From contig MOWL01000096.1 in NCBI GenBank assembly GCA_002110485.1, positions 54,683-118,682 on the forward strand: a stretch of 64,000 nt of DNA, read 5' to 3'. The position numbers and the translations under genes are program-made. Shown in pieces: positions 1-10,910 of the stretch. The stretch's first letter is position 1, and each line of letters starts with the position of its first letter. A model generated the notes under the pieces. It was given only the letters and a program-made list of their open reading frames with translations, did no database searches and was not told the DNA's origin. This DNA comes from Emergomyces orientalis (Eukaryota; Ascomycota; Eurotiomycetes; Onygenales; Ajellomycetaceae).

Positions 1-347
1 TAAATAATATGACGACAATCAAATCTCAAGATCAAAATAGGATCAATGAGTGTGTACATGTAGCATTGGCGGCAGTAGCAATAGCATGAGTTGTTTGTTG
101 TTGATTAAACAATCTGACGAAATATCCAATCAAGCCAGGATCAACACGTGACATGCTGACCAAGCCCTCCCCCAGGCTCAAATCCGCCATTTCCAGTTGC
201 ACATTTGCCCAAGTGTTGCACCTTGACGCTCTCTTCGTCTGCTGTCTGTTGACGACATAATTACACTCACTCCTCTGACCCCCGTCTCTGTGGCCTGAAT
301 CTTCTTTAGTGTTGTCTCCCTTACTTGGAAAACTTCCGCCTGGCACA

Positions 348-1632
348 ATGTCAGTGAACCTGATAACCGAAGACGACCGCAACAAGTCGAAGGATCCCAG
401 CAACATCCAGGATCCCACAACAAAGCTACCTCAGAAATTCCTCCGGTTTCAACGTTGGTGCCATCCTAACCCCCCCGTGCGAGCAACAAACCGGTTGACA
501 TATATATCTATGCAGGGCCGTTTACTAGGGAAGTCAGCCAAACCCTCACCATACAAAACAACAACGATGAGCCGGTTGCATTTAAGGTATGGTTGCGCTG
601 TGCAGGAAGGACAACTCACTCATATTGAGCTGCAACTCACATCATGGTGTATATATAGGTCAAAACAACAGCTCCCAAAAGGTTCGCCAAATCCTTCCTT
701 TTCGATTTCTAATCTATTCGACGTCCTGACCTTTTGCCATTCAGCTATTGCGTGCGCCCGAACTCTGGTCGGATTGGAGCGGGAGAGAGCGTAGACGTTC
801 AAGGTCAGTCTGCATTCCAATATCTTGCGATGCCAAGGTGTTTTATGCGGATTCTTACGGCGTGAATAGTTCTTCTTCAGGCGATGAAGGATGACAAGTC
901 AGTGGGCACCTCTAAAGACAAGTTTTTGGTCCAGTCTGTCGCGGTATCCACAGATAAAGATTTCTCCAACGTCAGCTCGATTGTACGTCCCCTTTACACC
1001 ATCCGCTGTGGCCATGAGACATGTACTTACAATAACCATAGTGGCAGCACGTTGAGCAGACATCAAAAGGTTCTATTCATGAACAGAAAATAAAGGTCGA
1101 GTTTCTGCCGCCCAAGGATTCAGCGGAACTACCTGCAACCAGCGAAGTCAATGGAATCGTATGTCCTAATTGCACCTATTCTATCCCTGTTGGCCATGGA
1201 GAGAACCTGCGTTTACCTAAGTTGCTTGTCCAGGCTGCCCCCGAGGAAGAACCCCCCGCATATACATCCCCCGTTGCTGCCAAATTTGATACTCCATCGG
1301 CAGTCCGCGCTGCTCCGCCGGATGCGACGCCCCCAAACGCGAAAAAACAGGAGCCCACCCCATCCCCTCCTGTTGTGCAATCAAAGCAAGACACCACAAG
1401 CGAAGAGCTGAAGTCCCAACTTGCAGAAGCGAAAGCTCAAATCGAAAAATTGAGAGACCAACTCGCCGACCAAGGCCTCAGACAACGAAAAATCAGCAGC
1501 TCAACACCGGGATCGAAAACATCCGCATTACAACAACAACACGCTCCTCAATCGGCGGAACTTGGCGTCCCCTTGCGAGTCGTTGCTGGGCTTTGTTTTC
1601 TCAGTTTTCTCCTAGCATACATCTTCTTTTAA
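348..1632 (+). CDS. VAP/Scs2-type MSP-domain protein, tail-anchored in the ER
   Basis: Seven exons: 348-453, 516-586, 659-681, 745-803, 870-982, 1042-1158, 1234-1632, giving 295 aa. All introns are GT...AG and phases agree. The N-terminal half is a major sperm protein (MSP) domain. Visible motifs are PFTREV, DEPVAFK, VKTTAP, YCVRPNSGRIGAGE, then VLLQAMKDD and DKFLVQSVAV, which match VAP proteins closely. A proline-rich linker and a predicted coiled coil (about EELKSQLAEAKAQIEKLRDQ) follow. The protein ends in one hydrophobic tail anchor (VVAGLCFLSFLLAYIFF). VAPs bind FFAT-motif proteins at ER contact sites and help control phospholipid and sterol traffic; that role is family knowledge. The start ATG at 348 opens a slightly longer N-terminus than usual in VAPs, so the first 25 residues are the least certain part. 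Confidence 0.9.
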
Positions 1633-2928
1633 AACAGCTCACAACAACCAGCATCCCTATATCCAACACATCCGCCCTCTATCCTCTCCCGTTCAGTGTA
1701 ATCTCAACATGTGTTGTGGCTTTCCTTTGGACTATTATTAAAACCTAGGTCTCGTCCTGTCATTTGAGCGTTGTATGAGCTCTTTTTCCCTTTTATATTC
1801 CTTTTGTCTCCTTTTTCTTTTGAAATATCCTGTTTTCGCTTTCCATTCATTTCCTTTCCGTTTTCCGTTTACTGTTAACTGCGCCTATGATGTATTCTTC
1901 TTCTCTAATGTGTACAGCCACCTCCCCACTTTCTTACCACCAAATTATCCGATCCTAGCTTTCCTTCTGCCTCTCTTTCTTTTGTCCTGTCAAGTTATGT
2001 TCCTTTTTTATTACTCTGATCAATGTGATATGACATGGATTCTTTTTTCCCTTTCGCCTTCCTTGTTTTTTTCTAGCCATGCTTCTCGGAAATTTTGATG
2101 CGGGCGACGGGGATAAATGGGTGCAATAAATTTGGTAGAAGCGGTGGAAAATGAAGATCAAGAATAGTAAAGGAACACGAAAGAAAAATCGCAGGTTTAT
2201 ATGCGGAATGATTAAAGAAAATCGAATCTGAAATATTCCAACCGGAAACTTACAGGTAGTCTCACTCCACATCCCGTGCAATATACCATGCTCTTTTCTA
2301 TGTGGATCCTGCTACGCGGTGCAATGAGAATATCAGTGGTAGCATATGGCGGATCTAAAATGATCCTCAACCAGAAATGAGGCTCATTTTTCATTCTATA
2401 AGTTTCCGATTAATTTTAATATTATGTGCCAATGTAATGTCTGCTTCATCAATAATAAACCAGCACCCAAACAAATTGTATGGCCTCACCGACCGAAAGA
2501 ACCCCCAGGAAAGTTGGAATGACTGCACGTGACGAGTATTTGGCGCTCAGGATGTTTGCCCCGTTCCGCCCAATTAAGGTGTCCATCGACATCACATTCA
2601 ACATTCCCATTTATCCCATTCCCAAAACCATGAAAACGATTCAATATATATCTCCCTTCATAGCCCTCACTATAGTTCATATATATACATGCGATTGAAG
2701 CGTTAAATCTGTTGACGAAAACAGCCTCTCGCCTCACACACCCAAAGGCAAAAAGGAGGCGGAGGGGAATCCTCGACCTGGAACAATTGCAATCGAAAAA
2801 TATTAATTCAACGATACTGACTTACTTTCATTTTATACCCCGTACTTCTCTCCATATTCCCCGGGGGATTTTAATATGTATGGGCTTAAAACGGGCTTCG
2901 AATGAATTGTGAGAATTTTGTTGTCGGT
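1633..2928. other. Intergenic, convergent 3' ends; no gene seen
   Basis: This lies between the 3' ends of two convergent genes. It is AT-rich with long pyrimidine tracts on the plus strand (about 1775-2090). Short ORFs here show no domain-like composition or plausible splicing, so I see nothing else. Confidence 0.6.
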
Positions 2929-4942
2929 TCAAGATTTAGAATCGGCCATCGGGATGTCGTCAGAATGTGGCGGTTGGTTGGTGGCTAATGAGAAGCAAGG
3001 GAGGCAAAAAAAAAAGTTAGAAAACTCACGTTGATAATATTGCCCGGAAGTTTGTGGAACACGTTTGGCCGATTCGATTGAAATGAAAAAGGAAAAAAGA
3101 GAAAAGGGGGGAACGACATATTGCGAGCGGAAAAGGACAATAATACTAACAGACGCTTCATGCAAACTTACCCTCCAATATCTGCAGCTGTAAAAAAGGA
3201 TCATCATCATAAACAGGCAGGACCGTGGCGCGTGCGACAACATGGCCTTTATCAATATCGAATCCGCGATCATTGCCCCATTTATAAAGAGCCGGGAAAA
3301 AGCAATACCCGACGACGAGTTTTCGGCCGCGGCTTTCACTGTCTAGTTTGTGAAGTTCGTCGTCTTCGCACTCCCCTTCCGTGACATCGACGATGCTCAT
3401 GGTTGAAACGTTGAACTGCGTGCCCGGTTCGTGGAACTTGAACTCGTAGGACGCGAGGGACATGCAGGTTTTCAGGCGCAGGTTTGCTTGGAGCTTTAAT
3501 AGCTTTTGCAGACTGCGACGGCCCTTGTCTCCCGGGGGGATGTGCGGTTCCAGCTTGGCCCATACCTCATTGACGAGTTCAGACAGTTCGGATTCTGCGC
3601 TTGCTTTGGAACCGGAGGAATTTGCTAGTTCGCTGACTTCGGGGATGTGTTGGAGAAGTTTCACGAAACTGGACCTCCACACGTTGATATCCCTTTGTGG
3701 TACGCCTGATCACATCATCAATTGGGTTAGCATGAATTGCTCTCTTCAATCTTATTTCTGAATACTGATGTACATGACTGTGGAGACATCTCACCCATCG
3801 ATGGTAAATGAAGAATTTCCTCTAATATCTGCAAGAACGTAAATGAGCTCTTGGGATCAAGTTCGATGCCAAGTTCCCCTGTGAGTCTTAAAATTCCCGA
3901 GGCAGCCCCCACAACGTATTTCTTGCCGACTGCGTCAGCGGTTTCTTTGAAAAGCGCACTGGCAAGCAAGCTGTGGTAGTACTTTCTGCCAAACTGCCGT
4001 AACAACTGGGTACATTCCGGGCTGAGCAGTTTTCCCAAACGTTCATCATCGTCACCCGTGGGTTTGCCGAAAACCTTGGAGTGGGCTTCCACCGCGCACC
4101 CGGTGGCATTTTGGAAGATCCTTCGCAGGACTTCGTCCGTCACACCTTCCGCCACCGTTCCCAGGTCCAGAATTTGTTGTCCGAGCGCCTTCTTCTCATC
4201 CTGGGCCTCCCATAGATCTTTCTTGCAGTCTTCTAGCTCTTTATGGAGCGATCCAGCAACTCTTTTATAATATTCGGCTTCTCGGAATGCATGCTGTGTG
4301 GCGCGGCGCTGGTATACTAGCTCGTGATAGATATCTTCCATATCCGGTTCTTGGGCTACCCTCCTAGCCCTCTCGGAAAATGATCCTCCCATCCCCACCT
4401 GTGTAATTCCGCGGTGTATCTGGTGTGTAAGTTCGATCTCGGGGGGCTCGTCGAACCCAGCTCTATGGGCATATTTGGGAAGTTCCTTTTCCGCCTGGGA
4501 CCTTGGAGTAAACGTGTTGTCTCTCCCGGCTGGTGACCTGTGGGGAGGCACTGGTGGCCGAGTGGCGTTCGGCTCTTGAACATGAACATTACGAACAGGG
4601 CTCTGGTTTCGCACGTCTGGGCGTATTCCCGTAGCACTTTTGGAGCGGGGCCGGGCCTTTTCTAGACGGCGAGGCGCTGTAGTCGTTTGCGAATCCAAGA
4701 TGGCTTCTGCAGTGCCAATTTTGCTTTTAATGCTAACGATTTGGTTAGGTTGAAGTAAACAAACGGCGTTTATATGTACTTTCCAGCTCGGAAAGGAAAA
4801 GGAATATTGACCTTTCTTCGTTTGGGATATTCTCAATCGCAGCGAGAGCTTCTTGTAATTCGTCAACTTCGATCAAATGATCCAACTGATCCAGTTTCCC
4901 CGCTTTTGGCATCATAGTGGCATCATCTGCTTTCGAGCTCAT
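2929..4942 (-). CDS. Conserved-looking hypothetical protein with a central coiled coil, 552 aa
   Basis: Minus strand, four exons: 4942-4812, 4732-3795, 3705-3172, 2984-2929. Introns are GT...AG and phases close exactly. I do not recognise the family. Residues 1-60 are acidic and leucine-rich (LDHLIEVDELQEALAAIENI). A basic, proline-rich and probably disordered stretch follows (about 70-170). Next is a coiled coil of about 60 residues (from about 205; AEYYKRVAGSLHKELEDCKK). The C-terminal 300 residues look globular and contain TGDDDERLGKLLSPECTQLL, then VTEGECEDDELHKLD, then YCFFPALYKWGNDRGFDID. The architecture would suit a scaffold or trafficking adaptor, but that is only a guess from composition. 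It is divergent from the next gene, with a 642-bp shared upstream region. Confidence 0.75.
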
Positions 4943-5584
4943 CGTTGGAGATGGCGAAACGTATTAATTATTATCCGTCCTTCTCGTAGGATATATTAAA
5001 ATAAAATTATCTCTAAGGGTGCGATTATACTGGACACTCTCATCTTAAAAGCAGGCACAAATACTGAGCACGAGCTCATGGAGGGGTGAAGCTCGCTTCC
5101 CAGAGACAGTCGGTCCGACGAGGCGCAAGGCTGACAGACGTGGCAGGTCACGGCAGCACTAAATAATGAGCCTTAATTGCTCATGGCTCAAGGGCAGCGA
5201 AACTGGCATGTACTGCCGTCCATAGGCAGCACGGTCTGGTGCATGGATCCTAACTACCGATAGGCCACCACCAATGGAGTGTGATGAATACGAGCATGCG
5301 CTGGTCCGAGCAAGGCTGTGAACTATTCCCGTCTGAGGTCCGCCGACAGAGAAACAAGCAGGCAGAGCCTCATAGGCGTTTCACCCATTCTGTATTTGAG
5401 GGGTTCTAGGCGCCCTGCGATCCTTTCATATATATTCGTCTTCGCTCGTAAGGTGTCCAAGAAAGTTGGTCTGTCCAGCGCCCAAAAGGCATCAATCGTA
5501 CTAGTATCTAAATTTGTGACAGACGCCACGAGACCATTTGAGCTTCTTTCTGGAAAGCAAGGAGCAGAAACTCCTCTAGCCAAA
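4943..5584. promoter_or_regulatory. Shared divergent upstream region
   Basis: 642 bp between two divergent start codons. It presumably holds both promoters. I see no convincing TATA pair, repeat or small gene in it. Confidence 0.45.
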
Positions 5585-8214
5585 ATGCTTACGAGTATTA
5601 TGATAGCCGTCGACTTCGGGACGACGTATTCTGGCCTTGCGTTCAGTGATCCGTCGCAGGTATGTCGTGAATATCCCAGGTTTTGTGTGGGAAATGGGGA
5701 TGTGCTCACAAGGTAGAAGGGTTGAAGCTAACGGCGCACAATAATTTACTGTTAAACTAGCGAACCGATGCTTCCATCCCGATCACTGACTGGGGTCGAG
5801 GAGTGAGCAGCCAAAAAGTTCCATCGTAAGGGAAAATAAAACACTCAACCTCGCTGTAAACCGTACTTATGGCTTAACTAATTATTCCACCAAAAAACAA
5901 AAAAAAAAAAACAGTGAAATTCGCTTCGACGGCCCAGGAAATGAGCAGTTTAAATGGGGTTTCCAGATCAAACATGGCCAGGAGAGACACATCTGGTTCA
6001 AACTGGACCTTGATCCAGATAATTCTAGAGTCGGCAAATTGACCCAGCTCTCAAGAACACTGAAAGATCTCTTCGTGTCCCCTCCTGAATATCAGAGGAC
6101 TACAGAAGATATTGTTGCCGCATACCTGACAGGTCTGCGCAGGCATGCCGTAGCTCATTTGGAGAAACTTTACGGCTCAGCCGTGATGAAAGACTGCCAG
6201 CTTGACTGGATCATCACTGTCCCTGCCGTCTGGTCTGATCTGGCCAAAAAGAAGACGCGAACTGCTGCGATGAGAGCCGGCATGGGTGACACCACATCTC
6301 TTCTAATGACGTCGGAACCTGAAGCGGCCGCCGTCTATGCACTTAAAGCTCTAGACCCGCATCATATCAAGGTTGGGGAGAGCGTGGTCATCTGTGATGC
6401 GGGTGGAGGGACTGTGGACTTGATCACGTACAAGATGAAATCTGTGGATTATCCGTATGAGGTGGAGGAGACTGCTATTGGCGGGGGCAGTCAGTGTGGA
6501 AGTACGTTTCTGAATCGAAAGTTTGAGGAGGTCCTGATGAACAAACTCAACGGAAAGCCTATTTCCAAAAATGCAAGGGCGATGGTAAGATATGGTTTCT
6601 ATTCGTGTCTTCTTAACTCGTATGTACCCTACTGACTGCTTTGCGTTCCAGGCAATGAGCCACTTTGAAAAGGAGGTAAGTGTTTGCGAGAGCATCGATT
6701 CGGAATTACAACAATCCTCTAACGAGCTACATAGACCAAACGCAATTTTGGAACCGAGGATGAAGACGAAGATGAAGAAGATATTGAATTCCAGATTCCC
6801 AGTAAGCCCACCGTCTCAAGGAACCTACCGACCTTTTCTCCATTGTGCTCTTTCAGTCGCCTAACGTTATGACTGATTCCATCCAGTTCCCGGAGTCGAA
6901 GACGATCCCAGCGTCGGCATCTGTGCTGGGTTCTTGGAGATGACCTATGCCGAAATGAAAGACGTATTCCGCCCTGTCATTGAAGAAGTGCTTGCATTAC
7001 TAAACGACCAGATCAAAGCCGCGTCCAAACAAGGCCCCATCAGCGCTGTCATCCTTGTTGGCGGCTTCGGAGAAAGTACATATCTCTACCGCCAGATCAA
7101 GAAAGCTGTCTCGCCGATTCCAGTCCTACAGCCACCTAACGGGTCCGTACATCTTATTGAATATTCCTCGTTCTGTCCCTCGATGTAACTCTCATGTGTA
7201 TACTGACTTTTCTTCTTCCCCCCGAAGATGGACGGCAATCGTCCGTGGGGCCGTAATGAAAGGCAAATCGCAGCTCTCTGCTACACCAAGCTGGAATGTT
7301 AAATCGCGATACTGCCGTGGTAATTATGGATTGGTATTGTGGATGCCATGGAAGCAGGGTATGCCAACTGACAAAAAGTATGGTCACGCCTCTTCTTGCC
7401 TTAAAAATTGTTTCCTTGAAAGTTGACATGAACCCGCTACAGAGTGTGGGATAAGTACGAGGGCCTCTATAAACACTCCGAGTGTATGCAGTGGTGTATC
7501 AAACGGGTACGTTGCGTCCCGCCATCCCCCCTCCACACTGTTTTTTTCTTCTCTTATTGGCTTTCTTGAAGTCCATATATTGAATCATACTGTAACCTCA
7601 AATAATCTGTGTTAATAAAAAAAATTGCCATTCAAACACAACAGGGCGACAAAGTCCAAGAAAACGTCCCGAAATCCTTCCCCCTCTACCGTGCCGTCCC
7701 GCTCGACGATCCCCTGGTATTCTCCAGCTCGATATACCATTCCTCGCTGGATGGATCGAACGCGCCCGTCTACTTGAACCAAGGTAACCTTGGCCACCAT
7801 TTTCTTCTCCCCACAAATTGCGTTCCTCCCCCTCTTCACCAATCCCCCATACACCTCGTCTCCTTGCTAAGCGATTTTATGTAGACTGCCGCGAACATTG
7901 CGTCCTAAACTACAACCTCTCCTCAATCCCACGCTCGAAATTCAAGCGTAAGCAAGGAAACCATGGCACCGACTATTACGAAGTCGAGTATTCGATTGAC
8001 GTCACTTATTTCTCTGCAGAGATGAAATTTGAACTTGTCTGTCAAGGTACGCAATATTGTGTTGTAACTTTTGGCTTTTTATATCTTAAAGCGCGGAGCA
8101 AAAGAAACGAATATGAAACCTTCAAAGTATCAAACGAAAACTAACGAAATTGCTTTTTGAAAAATGATAATAGGGGAGAAATACGGCAGCGTCACAGCTA
8201 AATGGCTCGAGTGA
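5585..8214 (+). CDS. Hsp70-like ATPase (HSPA12-type, actin-like fold), 570 aa
   Basis: Eleven exons: 5585-5659, 5761-5825, 5915-6584, 6652-6675, 6735-6801, 6887-7142, 7228-7377, 7443-7506, 7645-7783, 7885-8046, 8174-8214. The sum is 1713 nt and all phases agree. The N-terminus has the phosphate-1 motif AVDFGTTYSGLAFSD. Residues about 185-200 carry phosphate-2 (VICDAGGGTVDL), and the adenosine motif is VILVGGFGESTYLYRQIKKA. These are the three nucleotide-binding motifs of the Hsp70/actin superfamily. An acidic insert (GTEDEDEDEEDIEF) sits between the lobes, and a normal Hsp70 substrate-binding domain is absent, as in HSPA12-like fungal proteins. Substrates and partners are unknown. One exon is only 24 nt (6652-6675). 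Exon borders at 6801/6887 are the least certain. Confidence 0.82.
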
Positions 8215-9075
8215 TAACTTTTATGCCAACAAAGCAGCCTGTTTTACTCCAACTCAGCCATCGGCAAACTGGTGTTATTTTGCCCGCTTCGGTAAATCCC
8301 CAAAGTGCTCTTAATCTCCTTTTCACTCCTTTTTTTAATGATTCCCACCTGCTTCTTTTATATCAATTGTGTCCATTTTGTGTCTTTTCTTTAAACCTTA
8401 CACTTTACGAGATCGATGAAACACGTTATCGCTTCTCTTCCCCGCCCTTTAGTATGTCGTTTCTGGTAGTATGAATTTCCATTATCTATCTATTCTTCAT
8501 ATACGATACGAGTGCTTTTATATTATTTTATAGCACTTCCTGGACACTTTGGTTACGACAGACACGAGTTAGAATATCATATTTCCATTCATCCGCATAT
8601 CAGTTCTCACTGCCTAGTTATATAGTTATTTCAGTCTTACATTTTTTTTTAAATGTTTGAAGAAAAAAAATGAAAAAAATGAAAATGAAAAAATTCCAAA
8701 CATAAATTACCTAGCCCTCGTGCTATATATACTAAATACTACGCGTATCCGCTGTCCCTTGAAACCCTAACCCAACCCAGCCTCCCCCCTATTTTTTAGG
8801 AGGAGGGTTGAGGAGGGGGCTTTGTGCACAAACCATAAGAGCAGAGAAAAAAACAAAACATTACATATATGGGTACGTAAAGTCCAAAATTGGTAGAGGT
8901 GGCTGGAGTTGAAAATGGAAAAGATGAGAAGGGGAGGCTAGGAGGGGAATAAAGGAATAAAAACAGGTATAACAGGTGAAAACACAGTTCTATAAAGAAA
9001 GCAAGAGCTAGGACAGGAGGGCCAGTAATAATGATATACCGCCAGCAATTAGCACGTAGGTATCATCCCCAAATC
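8215..9075. other. Intergenic, convergent 3' ends; AT-rich with a C/G-rich patch
   Basis: This separates two convergent genes. A run of C (about 8783-8792) is followed after a short T tract by A/G-rich sequence (8800-8820), which could form an imperfect hairpin. No coding signal is seen. Confidence 0.45.
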
Positions 9076-10452
9076 TCAATTTTGAATCTCAGATTCTTTC
9101 CACCCACCACCACCACTAGCACCTCCGCCTCCTCCAACAATTCTCCCTCCTTCAGCCCTCTTCACACGACACCATAATCCGACATTCGAATCCAAGATAA
9201 AGGTATAAATAACCCAGACCCAGCTGCGATGCGAAGGCAGCGGTTCATAAAACTCCTTTGCGATATTATGTACAGCATGCAGCCTTGTCCACGGCACCGC
9301 TGGGAAATCATGATGTTCATTGTGCAGGCCGACATTGTATGTTAGGATGTTCAAGGGCCCGTAGTACGAGTATGTTTCCGGTGGGGAGAGGTTGGCCAGT
9401 GCTGATGAAGAGTCTCCTTCTTGTTTTTCTCGTGTCTGGTTACTCTTCTGTCGTCGCTGTTCCTCGATCGATTCCGTGCCTGCGCCGGTTTTGGAGAAAA
9501 AGTAGTGTTCCGCTATGAAGTGGCCGGCGCAAGGGTGAAGAGAGCCGGCGAGGAAGGAGCTGAGGATCAGGTAGTAGATGGGTCGCAGGGAGGAGTTGCA
9601 GAGCTTGTACAAGCTGAAGTCGAAGGCAAATTGGACTATGATGTTTAGCAGGTGGATGGAGGTGAAGGGCGGCGAATAGATGAACATGGGCCGGAGGGCG
9701 TAGAAAAGGATTTGGAAAGTACAGAAGAAGGCCTTTCCGAGGACAGAGTCGAGGAAGAAGGCTTCGAAGGCGGTAGGGAGGTCAGTGTCTAGTGAGGCTA
9801 CGCCGAGGGATTTGTGGTGGGTTAAATGATAGGGCTAGATTTTATGATCAGAATCTGGAGAAAAAGTAAAAGTAAAACTTGGGGGCATATCATGTATATT
9901 TGGCGGAAACGTACTCTGAACGCAGCGCTATATGGTATGCCAATAGGAAGATTGGCAAATATAGCTAGAAGCCTATTTGCAAATGGAGATTTGAAGGCGA
10001 GGTTGTGCGATATCTCATGGATTGCAAGGAAGAGGTTCTGGTTTGCTGTGGCCCCGATGACATAGCCAGTCAAGAGAAACTGCCAGGATAAGATCGGGGT
10101 ATTTCGCAACAGATATGCACAAGCGACCTGAAGCGAGACAACGCCGAGAACGACATACTTGGTAAGGGGCTCAATGCCACAGAGCTTGGTAACCTACATT
10201 TCCCAACTTTGTCAGCGACTGGCTTGTTTATGTGCTTATCTAAATTTAAGAATCAATTACGACCTCTGGGTGAGCTTTGATAATGGCCTGGCGCCTAGAA
10301 CGGTGAGGCTCCTCTGTATAAGTCCAGAAAAACTGGTCTTCTATGGAAGAATTGGAGGGTGGTGGCGCAGCCCGGGTAGCGCTGGAGCTGTTTCCAATAA
10401 GTTTGGTGGCAGAGACTCGAGCTCTGAGAGGGGTGGTAACGACAGACGGCAT
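9076..10452 (-). CDS. Sphingolipid delta-4 desaturase (dihydroceramide desaturase), 409 aa
   Basis: Minus strand, three exons: 10452-10261, 10193-9915, 9834-9076. The membrane desaturase histidine boxes are all present: HEISHN (about residue 115), HLTHH (about 160) and HNEHHDF near the C-terminus. Family motifs include TYTEEPHRSRR, NLPIGIPYSAAFR and GHFIAEHYFF, followed by ETYSYYGPLN. The enzyme introduces the delta-4 double bond into dihydroceramide in the ER membrane, needed for glucosylceramide synthesis in filamentous fungi (established for the DES family). A fungal-type hydrophilic insert of about 35 residues sits just before ETYSYYGPLN, and the C-terminus is glycine-rich. The upstream region is cut by a copia insertion 281 bp before the start codon. 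Confidence 0.93.
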
Positions 10453-10693
10453 AGCTGAGATGCCTGGGAGGGCTGATTATAGACTCTTGTCTCTGCTAAC
10501 TCATGGGGATGATCTGCGTATAGGCAATTGCCAGATCATGCAAAAAGAAAAGAGTGTTTGTATAAAGAATGAATGTATGTATGTATATATATACAAGATC
10601 TGTTGGTTGTAGAAATATCAGGGCGGGTTGATAGAAAGGATTCAGGGACACGCAACGTCGGGCATGCTGGTCCCGTGCTGATAAGGAAAGCTC

Positions 10694-10718
10694 CACGTGG
10701 ACCTGAGCAAGTCACGTG
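10694..10718. promoter_or_regulatory. Two CACGTG boxes upstream of the desaturase gene
   Basis: CACGTG palindromes at 10694-10699 and 10713-10718, 19 bp apart start to start, about 240-265 bp upstream of the desaturase ATG. CACGTG is the E-box bound by fungal bHLH factors such as Cbf1. Function here is inferred from position only. Confidence 0.35.
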
Positions 10719-10734
10719 TAGATGGGGGAAACTG

Positions 10735-10837
10735 TGTTAGGTGATACTAGGGCTACCCGGGTCACATGCCCCACACACACATATATATTTTAGCTAGTTA
10801 GGTAGTTCAATATGATAGGCTTGATGCACTCTATGAG
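10735..10837 (+). repeat. 5' LTR of the copia element
   Basis: 103 bp, beginning TGTTAGGTGATACTAG and ending in CTATGAG. It is identical to 15610-15712, as compared by eye base by base. It is short for an LTR and contains an AT-rich TATATATTT stretch that could serve as a TATA element. Confidence 0.9.
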
Positions 10838-10853
10838 GTTATGAGGCCCTCTG
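10836..10853 (+). other. Probable primer-binding site matching the anticodon arm of initiator tRNA-Met
   Basis: Directly after the LTR the sequence reads AGGTTATGAGGCCCTCTG. GGTTATGAG is complementary to the CUCAUAACC anticodon loop and stem of eukaryotic initiator tRNA-Met. Internal half-tRNA priming of this kind is established for Drosophila copia. Confidence 0.6.
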
Positions 10854-10910
10854 TTTAATACGCTGCGTTACTGCTATCTATTTCTCTTATACAGCTAGTT
10901 CTTGCCTCTC

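Noticed and set aside
309..794. Single 161-codon ORF at the start of the window
   Set aside because: The frame merely runs through exon 1 and introns of the VAP gene; splicing gives the conserved MSP domain.
8780..8820. C/G-rich hairpin as an RNA gene or terminator
   Set aside because: Pairing is imperfect and eukaryotic genes do not use such terminators.
9258..9648. Plus-strand ORFs within the desaturase
   Set aside because: Antisense to a clearly conserved enzyme.
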